Origin: Caulobacter sp. 73W
GTDB taxonomy: Bacteria > Pseudomonadota > Alphaproteobacteria > Caulobacterales > Caulobacteraceae
DNA: 64,000 nucleotides
Direction: 5' to 3'
Assembly: GCF_041021955.1 (NCBI RefSeq)
Contig: NZ_CP158375.1
Coordinates: 1,488,001 to 1,552,000, forward strand
The notes under the pieces were generated by a model. That model saw only the letters and a program-made list of their open reading frames with translations, did not search any database and had not been told where the DNA came from. Within the stretch, counting starts at the first letter, position 1, and every line of letters begins with the position of its first letter. Below are positions 42,140 to 51,428 of the stretch, piece by piece. The position numbers and the translations under genes were made by a program.

Positions 42140-42491
42140 AGGCGCTGTCGTACAAGGGCTATGCCGCCCGCGTGGAATACGATTCCGAAGACGAAATCCT
42201 GGTCGGCCATATCGCCGGCACCCGCGATGTCATCGGATTTCATGCCGAGACCGCCAGTGAGCTCAAGGCGGCGTTCCGAGAAGCGGTGGACGACTATCTG
42301 CGCACTGCGCGCAAGCCGGCAAGACGCCCGACAAGCCCTACTCAGGCCAACTCATGGTTCGGGTCGGCAAGGATGTGCATGCCAGAGCCGCAATGGCCGC
42401 GGAGATTTCCGGCAAGAGCTTGGCCAAGTGGGCGGAGGACGTGATTGACCGCGCCGCTAGGCAGACCCTCGAAAGCACCGTCTTAGCCTGA
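42136..42491 (+). pseudogene. HicB-family antitoxin, frameshifted
   Basis: ATG 42136: MKALSYKGYAARVEYDSED and GFHAETASELKAAFREAVDDYL is the HicB partial RNase-H fold. At about 42305 one base is lost; the rest, AGKTPDKPYSGQLMVRVGK and a ribbon-helix-helix end ISGKSLAKWAEDVID, continues in the -1 frame to TGA 42489-42491. A truncated 60-residue dimerisation part could still be made, without the DNA-binding helix. Confidence 0.78.
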
Positions 42492-42525
42492 ACCAGACGA
42501 AGATCATCGACGGGCCAGACGGCCT

Positions 42526-43131
42526 CTAGGCCTGCGCCAAGGCAGCGTCGGCAGCTTCGGGATCGAGACCCGACAGGCAGAATAGGCGGCGAACGGCCTG
42601 GTGCTCTTCCGGCGCCAGGGTCCCGTCGGCGATCGCCAGGCCAGCGGCGGTGTGGGCGACGATCGCCGCGACGCCGGGTTCGGCCGCTAGCTTGCCGACC
42701 TTGGCCTCAGCCGAGCGCTGGGCCGCGTATCCGTCAATGTCAAAGGCCTGCTCGGCCGCTTCGAAGGCCTGAAGAAAGTCCTCGGTATCGAGTTTTCCAA
42801 GGCCGGACACCTCTTTAAGGCGCTCAAGCATGGAGCCGCGCTCGGCCGGGGTGATGGAGCCGTCGGCATAGGCGATCATGGCGCAGGCGGCGGCGAGCCC
42901 CTCGATGACGACTGTGTCGGACAAGATCGCGGGCGACTCGGGTTCTTCGGCAGCCGGCTCGGGCCTGGCCGAGGCATCAGCGGTAGCGGTTTTGGGCCTC
43001 GCTGCGAGGGCGTCCTTGAGACTCAGGCGCAGGCGCTTTAGCAACCCAAGCTTGGCGTCGTCCGGCGCCAAGCGGTCCTGCTCGGCGCGAATGGAACGGC
43101 GCACCACGTTCAGTTGGCGTTTCAGCTTCAT
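42526..43131 (-). CDS. TerB-like domain protein
   Basis: 201 residues. A basic N-terminal stretch and linker, then a helical TerB-type domain (about 75-200) with MIAYADGSITPAERGSMLERL and GLAIADGTLAPEEHQAVRRLF, the two acidic DG-x-x-x-x-E motifs that bind metal in TerB. TerB is tied to tellurite and stress resistance; no other ter genes are here. Confidence 0.85.
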   Translation of the reverse strand: MKLKRQLNVVRRSIRAEQDRLAPDDAKLGLLKRLRLSLKDALAARPKTATADASARPEPAAEEPESPAILSDTVVIEGLAAACAMIAYADGSITPAERGSMLERLKEVSGLGKLDTEDFLQAFEAAEQAFDIDGYAAQRSAEAKVGKLAAEPGVAAIVAHTAAGLAIADGTLAPEEHQAVRRLFCLSGLDPEAADAALAQA

Positions 43132-43230
43132 GGCGTCCTGACGGTGAAGCGCCCCCTAACCTTAAGCTTGGGTCTTCGGCGGCGATCCGCAAGGGCCGCC
43201 CGGCCGCATCGATACGACCGGGCGAGCATA

Positions 43231-43986
43231 CTAATAGTTGCGGCTCAGCGGCTCGATGGCCGCCGCCGCCTTGCGGCGATCCCCCTCGTCCGCTGCGGTC
43301 TCGTCACAGATGCCGCCGCCTAAGAAGCTGCGGGCCTCATCGCGCAGCGCCCGCTCACGTCCGATCTCGTCAGGGCTCAGCGGCGCGCCGTAGGGGTCGA
43401 AACTCAGCCAGCCGCTCTTGCGGTAGTCCTCGCCCCGGATGGAGGCGTCCACGCCGCCAGCGCTGAGCACGCCCTCGACGGCGGCGATCTCGTCGTCATC
43501 GGCCTTGATGCTGACGAGCGTGCCGCCGCGCCGCACGCCCTCGGCATAGACGTTGGCCTCATCGTCGCTGTGACCCGCTTCCTTGAGCGCGCCCAAGAGG
43601 CCGCCAGCCGCGCCGCCGGCCGCCGCGCCGATCACCGCAACGGCGCCCGTGGCCGCCAGCCAGCCCGCCGCGACCACCGTACCAAGGCCCGGAATGGCCA
43701 GCAGGCCAAGGCCGGCCAGAAGGCCCGCGCCGCCACCGACAAGGCCGCCCGCCGTCGCGCCCTTGCGTGCGCCCTGCGCGGTGTCGTTGCGACCATCGTT
43801 GTTGAAGTCGCCGAAGCCGCCGGCGCCGGGCCCCGTCTCGGGATGGACATGACCCTCGTGCCACTTGTCGGCGTTGTTGGAGACCAGGCTGATGCGGCTT
43901 TGCGCGATACCCTGGGCCTCAAGGCGGGAGACGGCCTCGAGGGCCTCGATGTGGCTGTCGAACAGCCGCGTGATGGTCCTGCCCAT
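43231..43986 (-). CDS. Glycine-zipper general stress protein (YflT/GSP17M-like N-terminus)
   Basis: 251 residues from ATG 43986 with GGAGGAAAA. The N-terminus (TRLFDSHIEALEAVSRLEAQGIAQSRISLVSN) is the heat-induced YflT-like domain; the middle is a Gly/Ala-rich hydrophobic glycine zipper (GGLVGGGAGLLAGLGLLAIPG and following), and the second alpha/beta half (VYAEGVRRGGTLVSIKA) repeats the fold. Similar proteins are common stress genes in Alphaproteobacteria. Confidence 0.82.
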   Translation of the reverse strand: MGRTITRLFDSHIEALEAVSRLEAQGIAQSRISLVSNNADKWHEGHVHPETGPGAGGFGDFNNDGRNDTAQGARKGATAGGLVGGGAGLLAGLGLLAIPGLGTVVAAGWLAATGAVAVIGAAAGGAAGGLLGALKEAGHSDDEANVYAEGVRRGGTLVSIKADDDEIAAVEGVLSAGGVDASIRGEDYRKSGWLSFDPYGAPLSPDEIGRERALRDEARSFLGGGICDETAADEGDRRKAAAAIEPLSRNY

Positions 43987-44050
43987 GTCGTTTTCCTCCT
44001 TGGTGAGCGCGTGGCGTCTGATGGGCGCACGTGAGCGCGCCAGAAGGGCT

Positions 44051-44075
44051 AACGAGGCGGCTCCCGGGCGGTTCG
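44051..44075 (-). promoter_or_regulatory. Near-consensus EcfG-type promoter
   Basis: Minus strand CGAAC (44075-44071), 16-base spacer, CGTT (44054-44051), about 65 bases before the start of the glycine-zipper stress protein. One mismatch in the -35. Confidence 0.4.
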
Positions 44076-44195
44076 CTGCACAGGAGTTCGGGCAACGATT
44101 CCTTACGAAGCAAGGCGTTCCGCAGAAATGCAGGCGCGCCTTCGGCAATGCTTCCTTACTGGAGCCGCAGCGCATCGACCGACATAAGGCGGCCC

Positions 44196-44885
44196 ATGTC
44201 GACCCGCTTTCGCTTCGCCCCGTCCGCCTCTCTCATGCTCGCCGCCGCCCTCGCGGCCCCGCCGGCCATCGCCGCTGACGAGGACTTCCAGGCCTGGCTG
44301 TCTGGAACCGGCACGCTCGCCCTGTCGCCGAACATCGACGCCGCAGGCGAGGCGCACCTTCGCTACTACGATGACGCCGGTTATCTGGGCCAGATGCTGC
44401 TGCGCCCCAGCGTGACCTACAAGCTGCAGGACGGCTGGTCGCTCACCGGCGGCTACGCCTATGTCCGCACCGATCCCAAGGGCGGCGCGAGCTCCAACGA
44501 GCATCGCGCCTGGGAGCAGGTCGGCTATCGCTTCGTCGGCAACGAAAAGATGACGATCACCGGCCGCACGCGCCTGGAGCAGCGCTTCTTCGAAGGCCGC
44601 GACGGCACGGGATGGCGCGTTCGCCAGCAGGTGCGCGCGGCGTTCAACCTGCCGCAAGCCGGCAAGGTCCAGGCCCTGGTCTGGAACGAGACCTTTTATT
44701 CACTCAACGACACCGACTTTGGACAGCAGTCGGGCTTTGATCAGACCCGCACCTTCGTCGGCGTATCTCTTCCCCTGGCGTCGGGGGCTACGATCGAGCC
44801 CGGCTATCTGAACCAGACCGTCTTCCGCGACGGACCGGACCAGTCCAACCACACCCTGGCGGTGAACCTCTTCACCCGCTTCTGA
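44196..44885 (+). CDS. DUF2490 outer-membrane beta-barrel protein
   Basis: 229 residues from ATG 44196. Cleavable signal peptide (MSTRFRFAPSASLMLAAALAAPPAIAA) then DFQAWLSGTGTLAL, alternating amphipathic strands, SLTGGYAYVRTD, RTRLEQRFFEG, VWNETFYSLN, and a C-terminal aromatic residue (LFTRF), as in DUF2490 barrels. Function unknown. Confidence 0.85.
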   Translation: MSTRFRFAPSASLMLAAALAAPPAIAADEDFQAWLSGTGTLALSPNIDAAGEAHLRYYDDAGYLGQMLLRPSVTYKLQDGWSLTGGYAYVRTDPKGGASSNEHRAWEQVGYRFVGNEKMTITGRTRLEQRFFEGRDGTGWRVRQQVRAAFNLPQAGKVQALVWNETFYSLNDTDFGQQSGFDQTRTFVGVSLPLASGATIEPGYLNQTVFRDGPDQSNHTLAVNLFTRF

Positions 44886-45090
44886 GGCCCGCCCCTCCCA
44901 CCCGCATCGCCAGGAAGGAACCCAAGGCGCAGCTTTGCGTTCAGTTGCGGCTCGTGTGTGTTACGAGCGTCGCGGGGGCGGCGAAGATGTTCACTCACAA
45001 ACCATCCGTCCGTCGTACAGTCGACGCACGCACCGGTCTGGCTGCGCTATGGACCGCCCAGGCTGGCTTGGCCTTGGCGCGGAGGCTCTG

Positions 45091-47007
45091 ATGGCTCTTG
45101 TGAAGAAGACGGCCCTGGCCAACCGCCCCGCGCCGAAGTCCGACCCCATCGAGCCCGCCACCCCGACCGCGCCCCAGCCTCTGCCCCCCCGTCGCGCGGC
45201 GCGCACCAGCAGCGCCAGGGAGCGGATCGGCGCGGCGACCCTCGAGCTGGCCGGCGGCCTGACCCAGGCGGCGGGCGCCGCCGCCGAACTGACCCAGGCC
45301 ATGAACCTGATCGCCTCGGGTGCTGAAGAAGCGGCCGGCGCGGCTCAAGAATCCCTAGCCGCGGTCGGGGAGATGGCCGGCGCCTTCGAACAGGCCCGCG
45401 CCCGCGCCGACCAGGCACGCCACCGCACCCGCGCCCTCGAAGAGCTCGCCGCCGAGTCACGCGTGGCCGTGACCGCGTCGGTCGAGGCCGTCGTCCAGAA
45501 CGCGCGCCGCCAGACCCAGAGCGTGGAAGTCGTACGCGCGCTGGAGGCTCACGCCGAGCGGATCGGCGGGCTGATCGGCGCGGTCGCAGACATCGCCGAG
45601 CAGACCAACCTGCTCGCCCTCAATGCGGCGATCGAAGCCGATCGGGCGGGCGACGCGGGCCTGGCCTTCACGATCCTGGCCGAGGAGATCCGCGCCTTGG
45701 CCGACGCGGCGCAGGGACGCTCCGGCGATATCGGGGGCGTCAGCCGCTCCATCGTGACCGGGATCAAGGAGATCGCGACCCGCCTCGAAGCCGCCGCGGC
45801 CATCTCGGCCCGGGAGGTCGAGGGGGGCAAGGATGTCGTCGGCGTCCTGGCCGACGTCGCGACGGACCTGACGGCGATGCGCCATGATAGCGAACTGGTG
45901 CTGTCCGCCGCCATCGAGGCCGCCGCCGCCATCGAGCAGGCCCGCCGCGGCGCGGAGGTGACCGCCGCCGCCGCCGAGGAGCAGGCGGCCGCCGCAGCGC
46001 AGGCGCAGTCGGCCATCGCTCAGCAGACCTACTCCCTTGAGCAGAGCGAACAGGCCGCGTCCGAGCTGGCGCGAATGACCGACCAGATCGCCGCCGGCTC
46101 GGTCTCGCCCGAGGCCGTGGGCGCGATCTCCGTGGCGGCCGAGGAGCTGTCCGCCACCGTTCAGGAGCTGTCAGGCTCGGCCAGCCAGATTCTCGTGGCG
46201 GCCGACCAGATCAATCGGGGCGCTCAGTCCCAGGCCAGCGCCACCCAGGAAGCCTCGGCGGCCATGGACCAGATCCGCCGCTCCACCCAGTCGACGGGAA
46301 AAGGAGCGGCGGCCAACATCCGGCGCACTGGCGCCATGCGCGAGTTGCTGCGCAAGAGCCGCAGCGACATCGAGCGGATGATCGCCGCCGTCCGTCTGGC
46401 TCGCGAGGAGACCGACGCGGTCGTGGTTCTGGTGGACGTCCTGGAGGACCAGTCGCGGCGCATTTCCAAGTCGAGCGACGCCGTCACGCTGCTCGCCCTG
46501 CGCACCACCATGCTGGCTACCAGCGGCGCCGTCGAGGCGGCGCGCGCCGGCGAGGCCGGGCGCGGGTTCAAGCTCGTCTCCGCCGACGTGCGCAATCTCG
46601 CCGAGGCGGCAAGCCGCAACGCCGATGAGGTCAAGGACCTGGTGGACGACGTTGCTCTCGAAAGCGGTCGCGTCCGACGCGATCTGGAGACCGTGGCCCG
46701 CGCCGCGGAGGCCGAAGTCGAGCGCAACGCCGCCGTCCTCGACCGTCTCGGCCTCATGGCGCAGGACATCGACACCCTGCTCGCCGGCGCCGAGGAGATC
46801 GGTCGGGGCGCGGACAACATCCTGCAGGCCGTCGATCAGGTCGCCCAAGGGGTCAGCCAGATCGCCGCCGCCGCAGACCAGGCCGGTGGCGCTGCGCTTC
46901 AGGCGGCAGGCGCGGCGCGTCAGCAGGCGCGGGGCGCCGAGGACCTGGCGGCGGCGATCGAGGAGATCGCCCTGCTGGCCGAAGCCCTCGCCGCGCCGAC
47001 CGCCTGA
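45091..47007 (+). CDS. Soluble methyl-accepting chemotaxis protein with two signalling hairpins
   Basis: 638 residues from ATG 45091 with GGAGG. No membrane helix and no recognisable ligand domain; almost entirely Ala-rich heptad repeats. The CheA/CheW-binding tip IAEQTNLLALNAAIEADRAG is at about 172-191. A second, diverged tip, VTLLALRTTMLATSGAVEAARAGEAGRGF, follows at about 470-498 with its own flanking heptads. First gene of the chemosensory operon; a cytoplasmic receptor sensing an internal signal is likely. Confidence 0.9.
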   Translation: MALVKKTALANRPAPKSDPIEPATPTAPQPLPPRRAARTSSARERIGAATLELAGGLTQAAGAAAELTQAMNLIASGAEEAAGAAQESLAAVGEMAGAFEQARARADQARHRTRALEELAAESRVAVTASVEAVVQNARRQTQSVEVVRALEAHAERIGGLIGAVADIAEQTNLLALNAAIEADRAGDAGLAFTILAEEIRALADAAQGRSGDIGGVSRSIVTGIKEIATRLEAAAAISAREVEGGKDVVGVLADVATDLTAMRHDSELVLSAAIEAAAAIEQARRGAEVTAAAAEEQAAAAAQAQSAIAQQTYSLEQSEQAASELARMTDQIAAGSVSPEAVGAISVAAEELSATVQELSGSASQILVAADQINRGAQSQASATQEASAAMDQIRRSTQSTGKGAAANIRRTGAMRELLRKSRSDIERMIAAVRLAREETDAVVVLVDVLEDQSRRISKSSDAVTLLALRTTMLATSGAVEAARAGEAGRGFKLVSADVRNLAEAASRNADEVKDLVDDVALESGRVRRDLETVARAAEAEVERNAAVLDRLGLMAQDIDTLLAGAEEIGRGADNILQAVDQVAQGVSQIAAAADQAGGAALQAAGAARQQARGAEDLAAAIEEIALLAEALAAPTA

Positions 47008-47008
47008 C

Positions 47009-47413
47009 ATGGCCTCCGCCCGACGCCTCCTTATCCAGACAGGCGCCCTTCGCCTGGCCATCGATGTCGCCCAGGTGCGCGAGATCGCCGCCATGCCCGA
47101 GCTTACCTCCTTGCCGAACGGCCCGGCGGCGGCGTTGGGGCTGGCTATGCTTCGGGGCGAACTGACGCCGGTGATCGACCTGGCGCGCCTGGTCGATCCC
47201 GCCGCCGCCTCGATCACACCCACACGGATCGTCTCACTCGTCTCGCCCGCCGCCGCCCTTGCCGTCGAGCGCGTCGATGCGCTGGAGATGGCGCAGGACG
47301 ACGCCGCCTGCAGTCTTCAGATCGACGGTCAGGCGCGGCCGTACGATCTGACGCGTGCGCTGGTCCAGTGCTTCGAAGACGCTTGGCGTCAGACCCGGGC
47401 GACGGCCTCGTGA
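47009..47413 (+). CDS. CheW-like coupling protein
   Basis: 134 residues from ATG 47009, two bases after the receptor stop. CheW-type SH3-like fold (LRLAIDVAQVREIAAMPELTSLPN, MLRGELTPVIDL) linking receptor and CheA. Short for CheW. Its stop overlaps the CheB start (GTGA). Confidence 0.88.
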   Translation: MASARRLLIQTGALRLAIDVAQVREIAAMPELTSLPNGPAAALGLAMLRGELTPVIDLARLVDPAAASITPTRIVSLVSPAAALAVERVDALEMAQDDAACSLQIDGQARPYDLTRALVQCFEDAWRQTRATAS

Positions 47414-48474
47414 TCAAGGTGCTGATCGTCGATGACTCGGCCCTGATGCGCCGGGTTCTGGGAGAGATCCTGGCCGAGGCCGAAGGGTTCGAGCTGGCCT
47501 TCGCCCGCGACGGGGTCGAGGCCCTGGAGATGGCGCGAACCTTCGCGCCGGATGTGATCACGCTGGACGTGCAGATGCCGCGCCTGAACGGCCTACAGGT
47601 CCTGGACCGACTTATGGTCGAACAGCCCCGGCCGGTGATCATGGTCTCCTCGCTCACCTCGCAAGGCGCGGAGACCACTGTGCAGGCGCTCGAGCTGGGC
47701 GCCGTCGATTTCATGCCCAAGCCGTCGGGTCCCGCCAGCCTGCATGTGGATGAGCTGGCGCCGATCCTGATCGACAAGGTCCGGGCCGCGGCCAAGACAC
47801 GCCCCGCCAAAAGCCGACGCCTGCGCGAGCGCCTGCGGATGCGCGCGCGGCCGCCAGCCCCGCTCAACGCGTCCGCGCGGCGGCTTGAGCCCTCCAGCTC
47901 CGGACTGATCATCGTCGGCGCCTCGACCGGGGGCCCCCCGGCCCTGGAAGCGGTCCTGGCGGGGCTGCCCGCCGACCTGCCCTGGCCGGTGGTCATCGCC
48001 CAGCACATGCCGGCCAGCTTCACCGCCTCGCTGGCGCGTCGTCTGGACGGGCTTTGCGCCCTGAGCGTCCGCGAAGTGGATGTGCTCATGCCGCTGGAGG
48101 CGGGCTGCGCCTATGTGGCGCGCGGCGACGCCGACATGATCGTCTCACGGCGCGGCGAGACCCTGGTGGCCATGCCCGCGCCCGCCGACCCGACCCATCG
48201 CTGGCATCCCAGCGTCGATCGGCTTGCCGCCTCGGCGCTCGCCTGCCTGCCGTCCAGCGGCGTGATCGGCGTGCTGCTCACCGGCATGGGCGACGACGGC
48301 GCCGCGCAGCTGGCCGCCCTGCACGCCGCCGGCGGACGCACGATCGCCCAGTCCGAAGACAGCGCCGTGGTCTGGGGCATGCCCGGCGTCCTGGTCCGCA
48401 AGGGCGGCGCCGGCGCCGTGCTTGATCCCGAGGCGATGGCCGAACAGATCATCGACTGGGTGGCGGCGGCATGA
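47410..48474 (+). CDS. cheB: Chemotaxis protein-glutamate methylesterase CheB
   Basis: 354 residues from GTG 47410. Receiver domain (VLIVDDSALMRR, D53, KPSG) and a C-terminal methylesterase domain with catalytic Ser172 in GASTGGP, His in AQHMP and Asp in GMGDDG. Demethylates receptor glutamates to set adaptation. Overlaps CheR by ATGA. Confidence 0.95.
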   Translation: MIKVLIVDDSALMRRVLGEILAEAEGFELAFARDGVEALEMARTFAPDVITLDVQMPRLNGLQVLDRLMVEQPRPVIMVSSLTSQGAETTVQALELGAVDFMPKPSGPASLHVDELAPILIDKVRAAAKTRPAKSRRLRERLRMRARPPAPLNASARRLEPSSSGLIIVGASTGGPPALEAVLAGLPADLPWPVVIAQHMPASFTASLARRLDGLCALSVREVDVLMPLEAGCAYVARGDADMIVSRRGETLVAMPAPADPTHRWHPSVDRLAASALACLPSSGVIGVLLTGMGDDGAAQLAALHAAGGRTIAQSEDSAVVWGMPGVLVRKGGAGAVLDPEAMAEQIIDWVAAA

Positions 48475-49301
48475 CCCAGCACCTGACGCGCGACGAACTG
48501 CGGGCGGTCTGCCGCGAGGTTCTGGTCTGGACCGGCATGCGGTTCGATGAGTCCCGCCGCTACTATGTGGAACGGCGTGTCTTCGACCGAATGGACGCCC
48601 TGGGCGACCAGACCTTCGGCGACTATTTCGGGCGGGTGGGACGCGACCAGGCCGAGCGTGAGCGGCTGATCAACGCCTTCACGGTCAACGAGACCTATTT
48701 CTATCGCGAGGAGCACCAGTTCGCCTGCTTGGTGAACGATCTGCTGCCCGACATCGCCTCCACCCGGCGCCCCGGCGACAAGATCCGGCTGTGGTCGGCC
48801 CCCTGCTCCACGGGCGAGGAAGCCTATTCCATCGCGCTTTGGCTGCTTGAGAACTGGCGAATGGTCGACGCCTACCACGTGGAGATCGTCGGCTCCGACA
48901 TCGACACCGACGCCCTGGACGCCGCCCAGGCCGGCCTCTACGGGGAGCGCGCCCTGGCTCGCCTGCCCCAGTCTGTGGCCGACGCGTATTTCGAGCCGGC
49001 CCGCCGTCAGCGCCGCAAGATCATCGACGACCTTCGCGAGTTGGTGACCTTCACCCAGGCCAATCTGATCGACGCCGCCAGCTTGCAGTCCCAGGGTCTG
49101 TTCGACGTCATCTTCTGCCGCAATGTGCTGATCTATTTCGACGAGGACGCGCGCCGCCAGGCGGCCGACAACCTCTATGACCGCCTTGCCCCCGGCGGCT
49201 ATCTTTGCCTGGGCCACAGCGAGGCGATGGCGCGGATCAGCGACCGCTTCGTCACCCGTCGCTTCAAGGACGCCACCGTCTATCAGCGGGCGGCGCCATG
49301 A
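48471..49301 (+). CDS. cheR: Chemotaxis protein methyltransferase CheR
   Basis: 276 residues. N-terminal helical CheR domain with SRRYYVERRVFDRM and INAFTVNETYFYRE, then the SAM-binding domain with SAPCSTGEEAYSIA and IFCRNVLIYFD. Methylates receptor glutamates. Its stop overlaps the CheA start (ATGA). Confidence 0.95.
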   Translation: MTQHLTRDELRAVCREVLVWTGMRFDESRRYYVERRVFDRMDALGDQTFGDYFGRVGRDQAERERLINAFTVNETYFYREEHQFACLVNDLLPDIASTRRPGDKIRLWSAPCSTGEEAYSIALWLLENWRMVDAYHVEIVGSDIDTDALDAAQAGLYGERALARLPQSVADAYFEPARRQRRKIIDDLRELVTFTQANLIDAASLQSQGLFDVIFCRNVLIYFDEDARRQAADNLYDRLAPGGYLCLGHSEAMARISDRFVTRRFKDATVYQRAAP

Positions 49302-51133
49302 TCGACGAGTTGCTCGAGCAGTTTCTGATCGAGGGGCGTGATCAGTGCCGTGACTCGGCCCGAGCCCTGGAGCGCCTGGCCGGCGCCCCCGACGACAGGG
49401 CCGCGCTCGAAGCCTGCTTCCGAGCGGTGCACACGCTCAAGGGCTCCACGGGCCTCTTCGATCTGGCGCCGCTGGGCCAGATGCTGCATGCCGCCGAGGA
49501 CCGGCTGGACGCCGCGCGCCGCGACGGTCGCCTGCCGCCCGCAGAACTGGCGGGCCTGCTGCGCATCATCGATCTTGCCGAGACCTGGCTGGATTACCTG
49601 GCGAGCCACGGGGCCCTGCCCGCCGACGCCGCCGACCAGGCCCAAAGCGCCCTGTCCGCCGTCGGGGGGGCCGCGCCGGCGCAGCCGACGACAGCCGGCG
49701 CCGTCACCCAGATCCGCTACGTCCCCCGCCCCGACGCCTATTTCGCGGGTGACGATCCGGTGGCGATCATCGCCGCCGTACCCCAGCTGACGCAGCTGCG
49801 GCTGGACCTTGGCGAGCCGCACGGCTCCGGCCTCTACGATCCCTTCCGCTGCCGTCTGGTCATCGAGGCCGCCTCGACCGCGCCGCCCGACGCCATCCGC
49901 AAGGCGCTGGCCTTTGTCATCGACCAGGTGACCATGGAGACCGCCGCGACTGAGGAGACGTCAGCTGCCGACGCCTCGGCGGATACAGCGGGGCCGCGCA
50001 CCATGCGTCTGGCGGTCGAGCGCCTCGACGAGATGGCCCGACTGGCCGAGGAGCTGACCGCCGCCCGCAGCGGACTGGCCGACATGGCCGAGGCGGTGGC
50101 GCGTCTGCCAGGGGGAATGGAACTTGGCCGTCATTTGTCGGGACGCCTCGCCCGCGTCGCCCGCCTGTCGGACGAGATCCGGGGTGCGGTGGGGCAGGCG
50201 CGGCTGGTCCCCCTGTCGGGACTGTTCGAACGCCTGCCGCGACTGGTTCGAACCTTGTCGGAGACGCTCGGCAAGCCCGCAGCCCTGAGCATTTCCGGCG
50301 GTGCGCTGGAAGTCGACCGCGCCGTGGTCGAAGGCCTGGCCGATCCCTTCTTGCACGTCCTGCGCAACGCCATGGACCACGGCCTGGAGTCGCCGGAACT
50401 ACGGTCTGCCTCGGGAAAGCCAGCTACCGGGACGCTGCGCGTGATCGCCCGTCGGCTCGGCGCCGAGGTGGCGATCGACATTCAGGACGATGGCAGGGGC
50501 ATCGATCTGGAAGCCATCCGGGCACGCGCCATCGAGCGCGGCCTCATCGACGTCGCGTCCGCCACGGGCCTTGGCGACGAGGCCCTGATCGAGCTGATCT
50601 TCCACCCCGGCTTCACCACCGCGCGCGAAGCAACTTCCGTCTCGGGGCGCGGGGTCGGCATGGACGCGGTCCGCACGGCGGCCGGCAAACTGGGCGGACG
50701 CGTTCAGATCCGCAGCGAGCAGGGTAAAGGCGCGACGGTCACCTTCATCATGCCAGCCTCAATCATGCTGACGCCCCTGGCGGTCGTAAGCTGTGCAGGA
50801 TCGCGATACGCCCTGCCCCTGGCGGGACTGTCGCACACGATCAGCGCATCGCTTGAAGCGGGGGCGCAGGTCGTGAACGTCGCTGGACGCTTGACGCCTC
50901 TGACCCATCTTGCCGACAGGCTCGGTGCGGCGCGGGCGAAGGCCGATAGCGCCAAGGTCGTGCTTCTGGAAGCCGGCGGCGCGGTGGCGGTGGACGCCGT
51001 GCACGGCCGCATAGACGCCTCCGTCCGTCCCCTGACCGGCCTTCTGGCTGGCGCGCCCGGCTTCATCGGCTGGGCGGCCGCTGCGGATGGAACGGCCATG
51101 CTGGTCCTCGATACGCAGGCCCTGGCGTCATGA
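49298..51133 (+). CDS. cheA: Chemotaxis histidine kinase CheA
   Basis: 611 residues from ATG 49298. Hpt domain with phospho-acceptor H45 (AVHTLKGS), a linker and small alpha/beta insert (150-230) that looks like a P2-type docking domain, dimerisation helices, ATPase domain (N-box HVLRNAMDHGLE, DDGRGID, GRGVGMD) and a CheW-like C-terminal domain. All catalytic motifs intact. It should phosphorylate the CheY at 51429 and the CheB receiver. Confidence 0.95.
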   Translation: MIDELLEQFLIEGRDQCRDSARALERLAGAPDDRAALEACFRAVHTLKGSTGLFDLAPLGQMLHAAEDRLDAARRDGRLPPAELAGLLRIIDLAETWLDYLASHGALPADAADQAQSALSAVGGAAPAQPTTAGAVTQIRYVPRPDAYFAGDDPVAIIAAVPQLTQLRLDLGEPHGSGLYDPFRCRLVIEAASTAPPDAIRKALAFVIDQVTMETAATEETSAADASADTAGPRTMRLAVERLDEMARLAEELTAARSGLADMAEAVARLPGGMELGRHLSGRLARVARLSDEIRGAVGQARLVPLSGLFERLPRLVRTLSETLGKPAALSISGGALEVDRAVVEGLADPFLHVLRNAMDHGLESPELRSASGKPATGTLRVIARRLGAEVAIDIQDDGRGIDLEAIRARAIERGLIDVASATGLGDEALIELIFHPGFTTAREATSVSGRGVGMDAVRTAAGKLGGRVQIRSEQGKGATVTFIMPASIMLTPLAVVSCAGSRYALPLAGLSHTISASLEAGAQVVNVAGRLTPLTHLADRLGAARAKADSAKVVLLEAGGAVAVDAVHGRIDASVRPLTGLLAGAPGFIGWAAAADGTAMLVLDTQALAS

Positions 51134-51426
51134 GAATCGTGCGGGACGGAACCACGCTTCGCCTTCAGGGCGTCTGCCGGGTGGAGGACGCCGAACCGGT
51201 CGCGGCCGCGCTGCAGGAAGGCGGGATCGCCGAGGTCGACCTGTCGGCCTGCGAAGGCCTGCATGGCGCCGTGGTCCAGGCCCTGCTCGTCTTCGGCGCG
51301 CCGCTCACCGGCGAGGCGCTCGATCCTTTCACGCGCGCCTTTGTCGCTCCGGCCCTCGCCGAACGGACAGGCCATTTTTCACAGGCTATAGAACAGGCTC
51401 ACAGAACGCCCGAGGAGAGCAACTGA
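51130..51426 (+). CDS. STAS-domain protein
   Basis: 98 residues, overlapping the CheA stop by ATGA. Fold pattern of STAS: strand TTLRLQGVCRVEDA, EVDLSACEGLHGAVVQALL. The Ser/Thr that is phosphorylated in anti-anti-sigma STAS proteins is not at the usual DS position (LHG instead), so it may act by binding only. Such genes accompany accessory chemosensory systems. Confidence 0.75.
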   Translation: MRIVRDGTTLRLQGVCRVEDAEPVAAALQEGGIAEVDLSACEGLHGAVVQALLVFGAPLTGEALDPFTRAFVAPALAERTGHFSQAIEQAHRTPEESN

Positions 51427-51428
51427 TT

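Noticed and set aside
48111..49217. 368-codon minus-strand frame opposite cheB/cheR
   Set aside because: Both sense genes are intact and overlapping; antisense composition is compositional noise.
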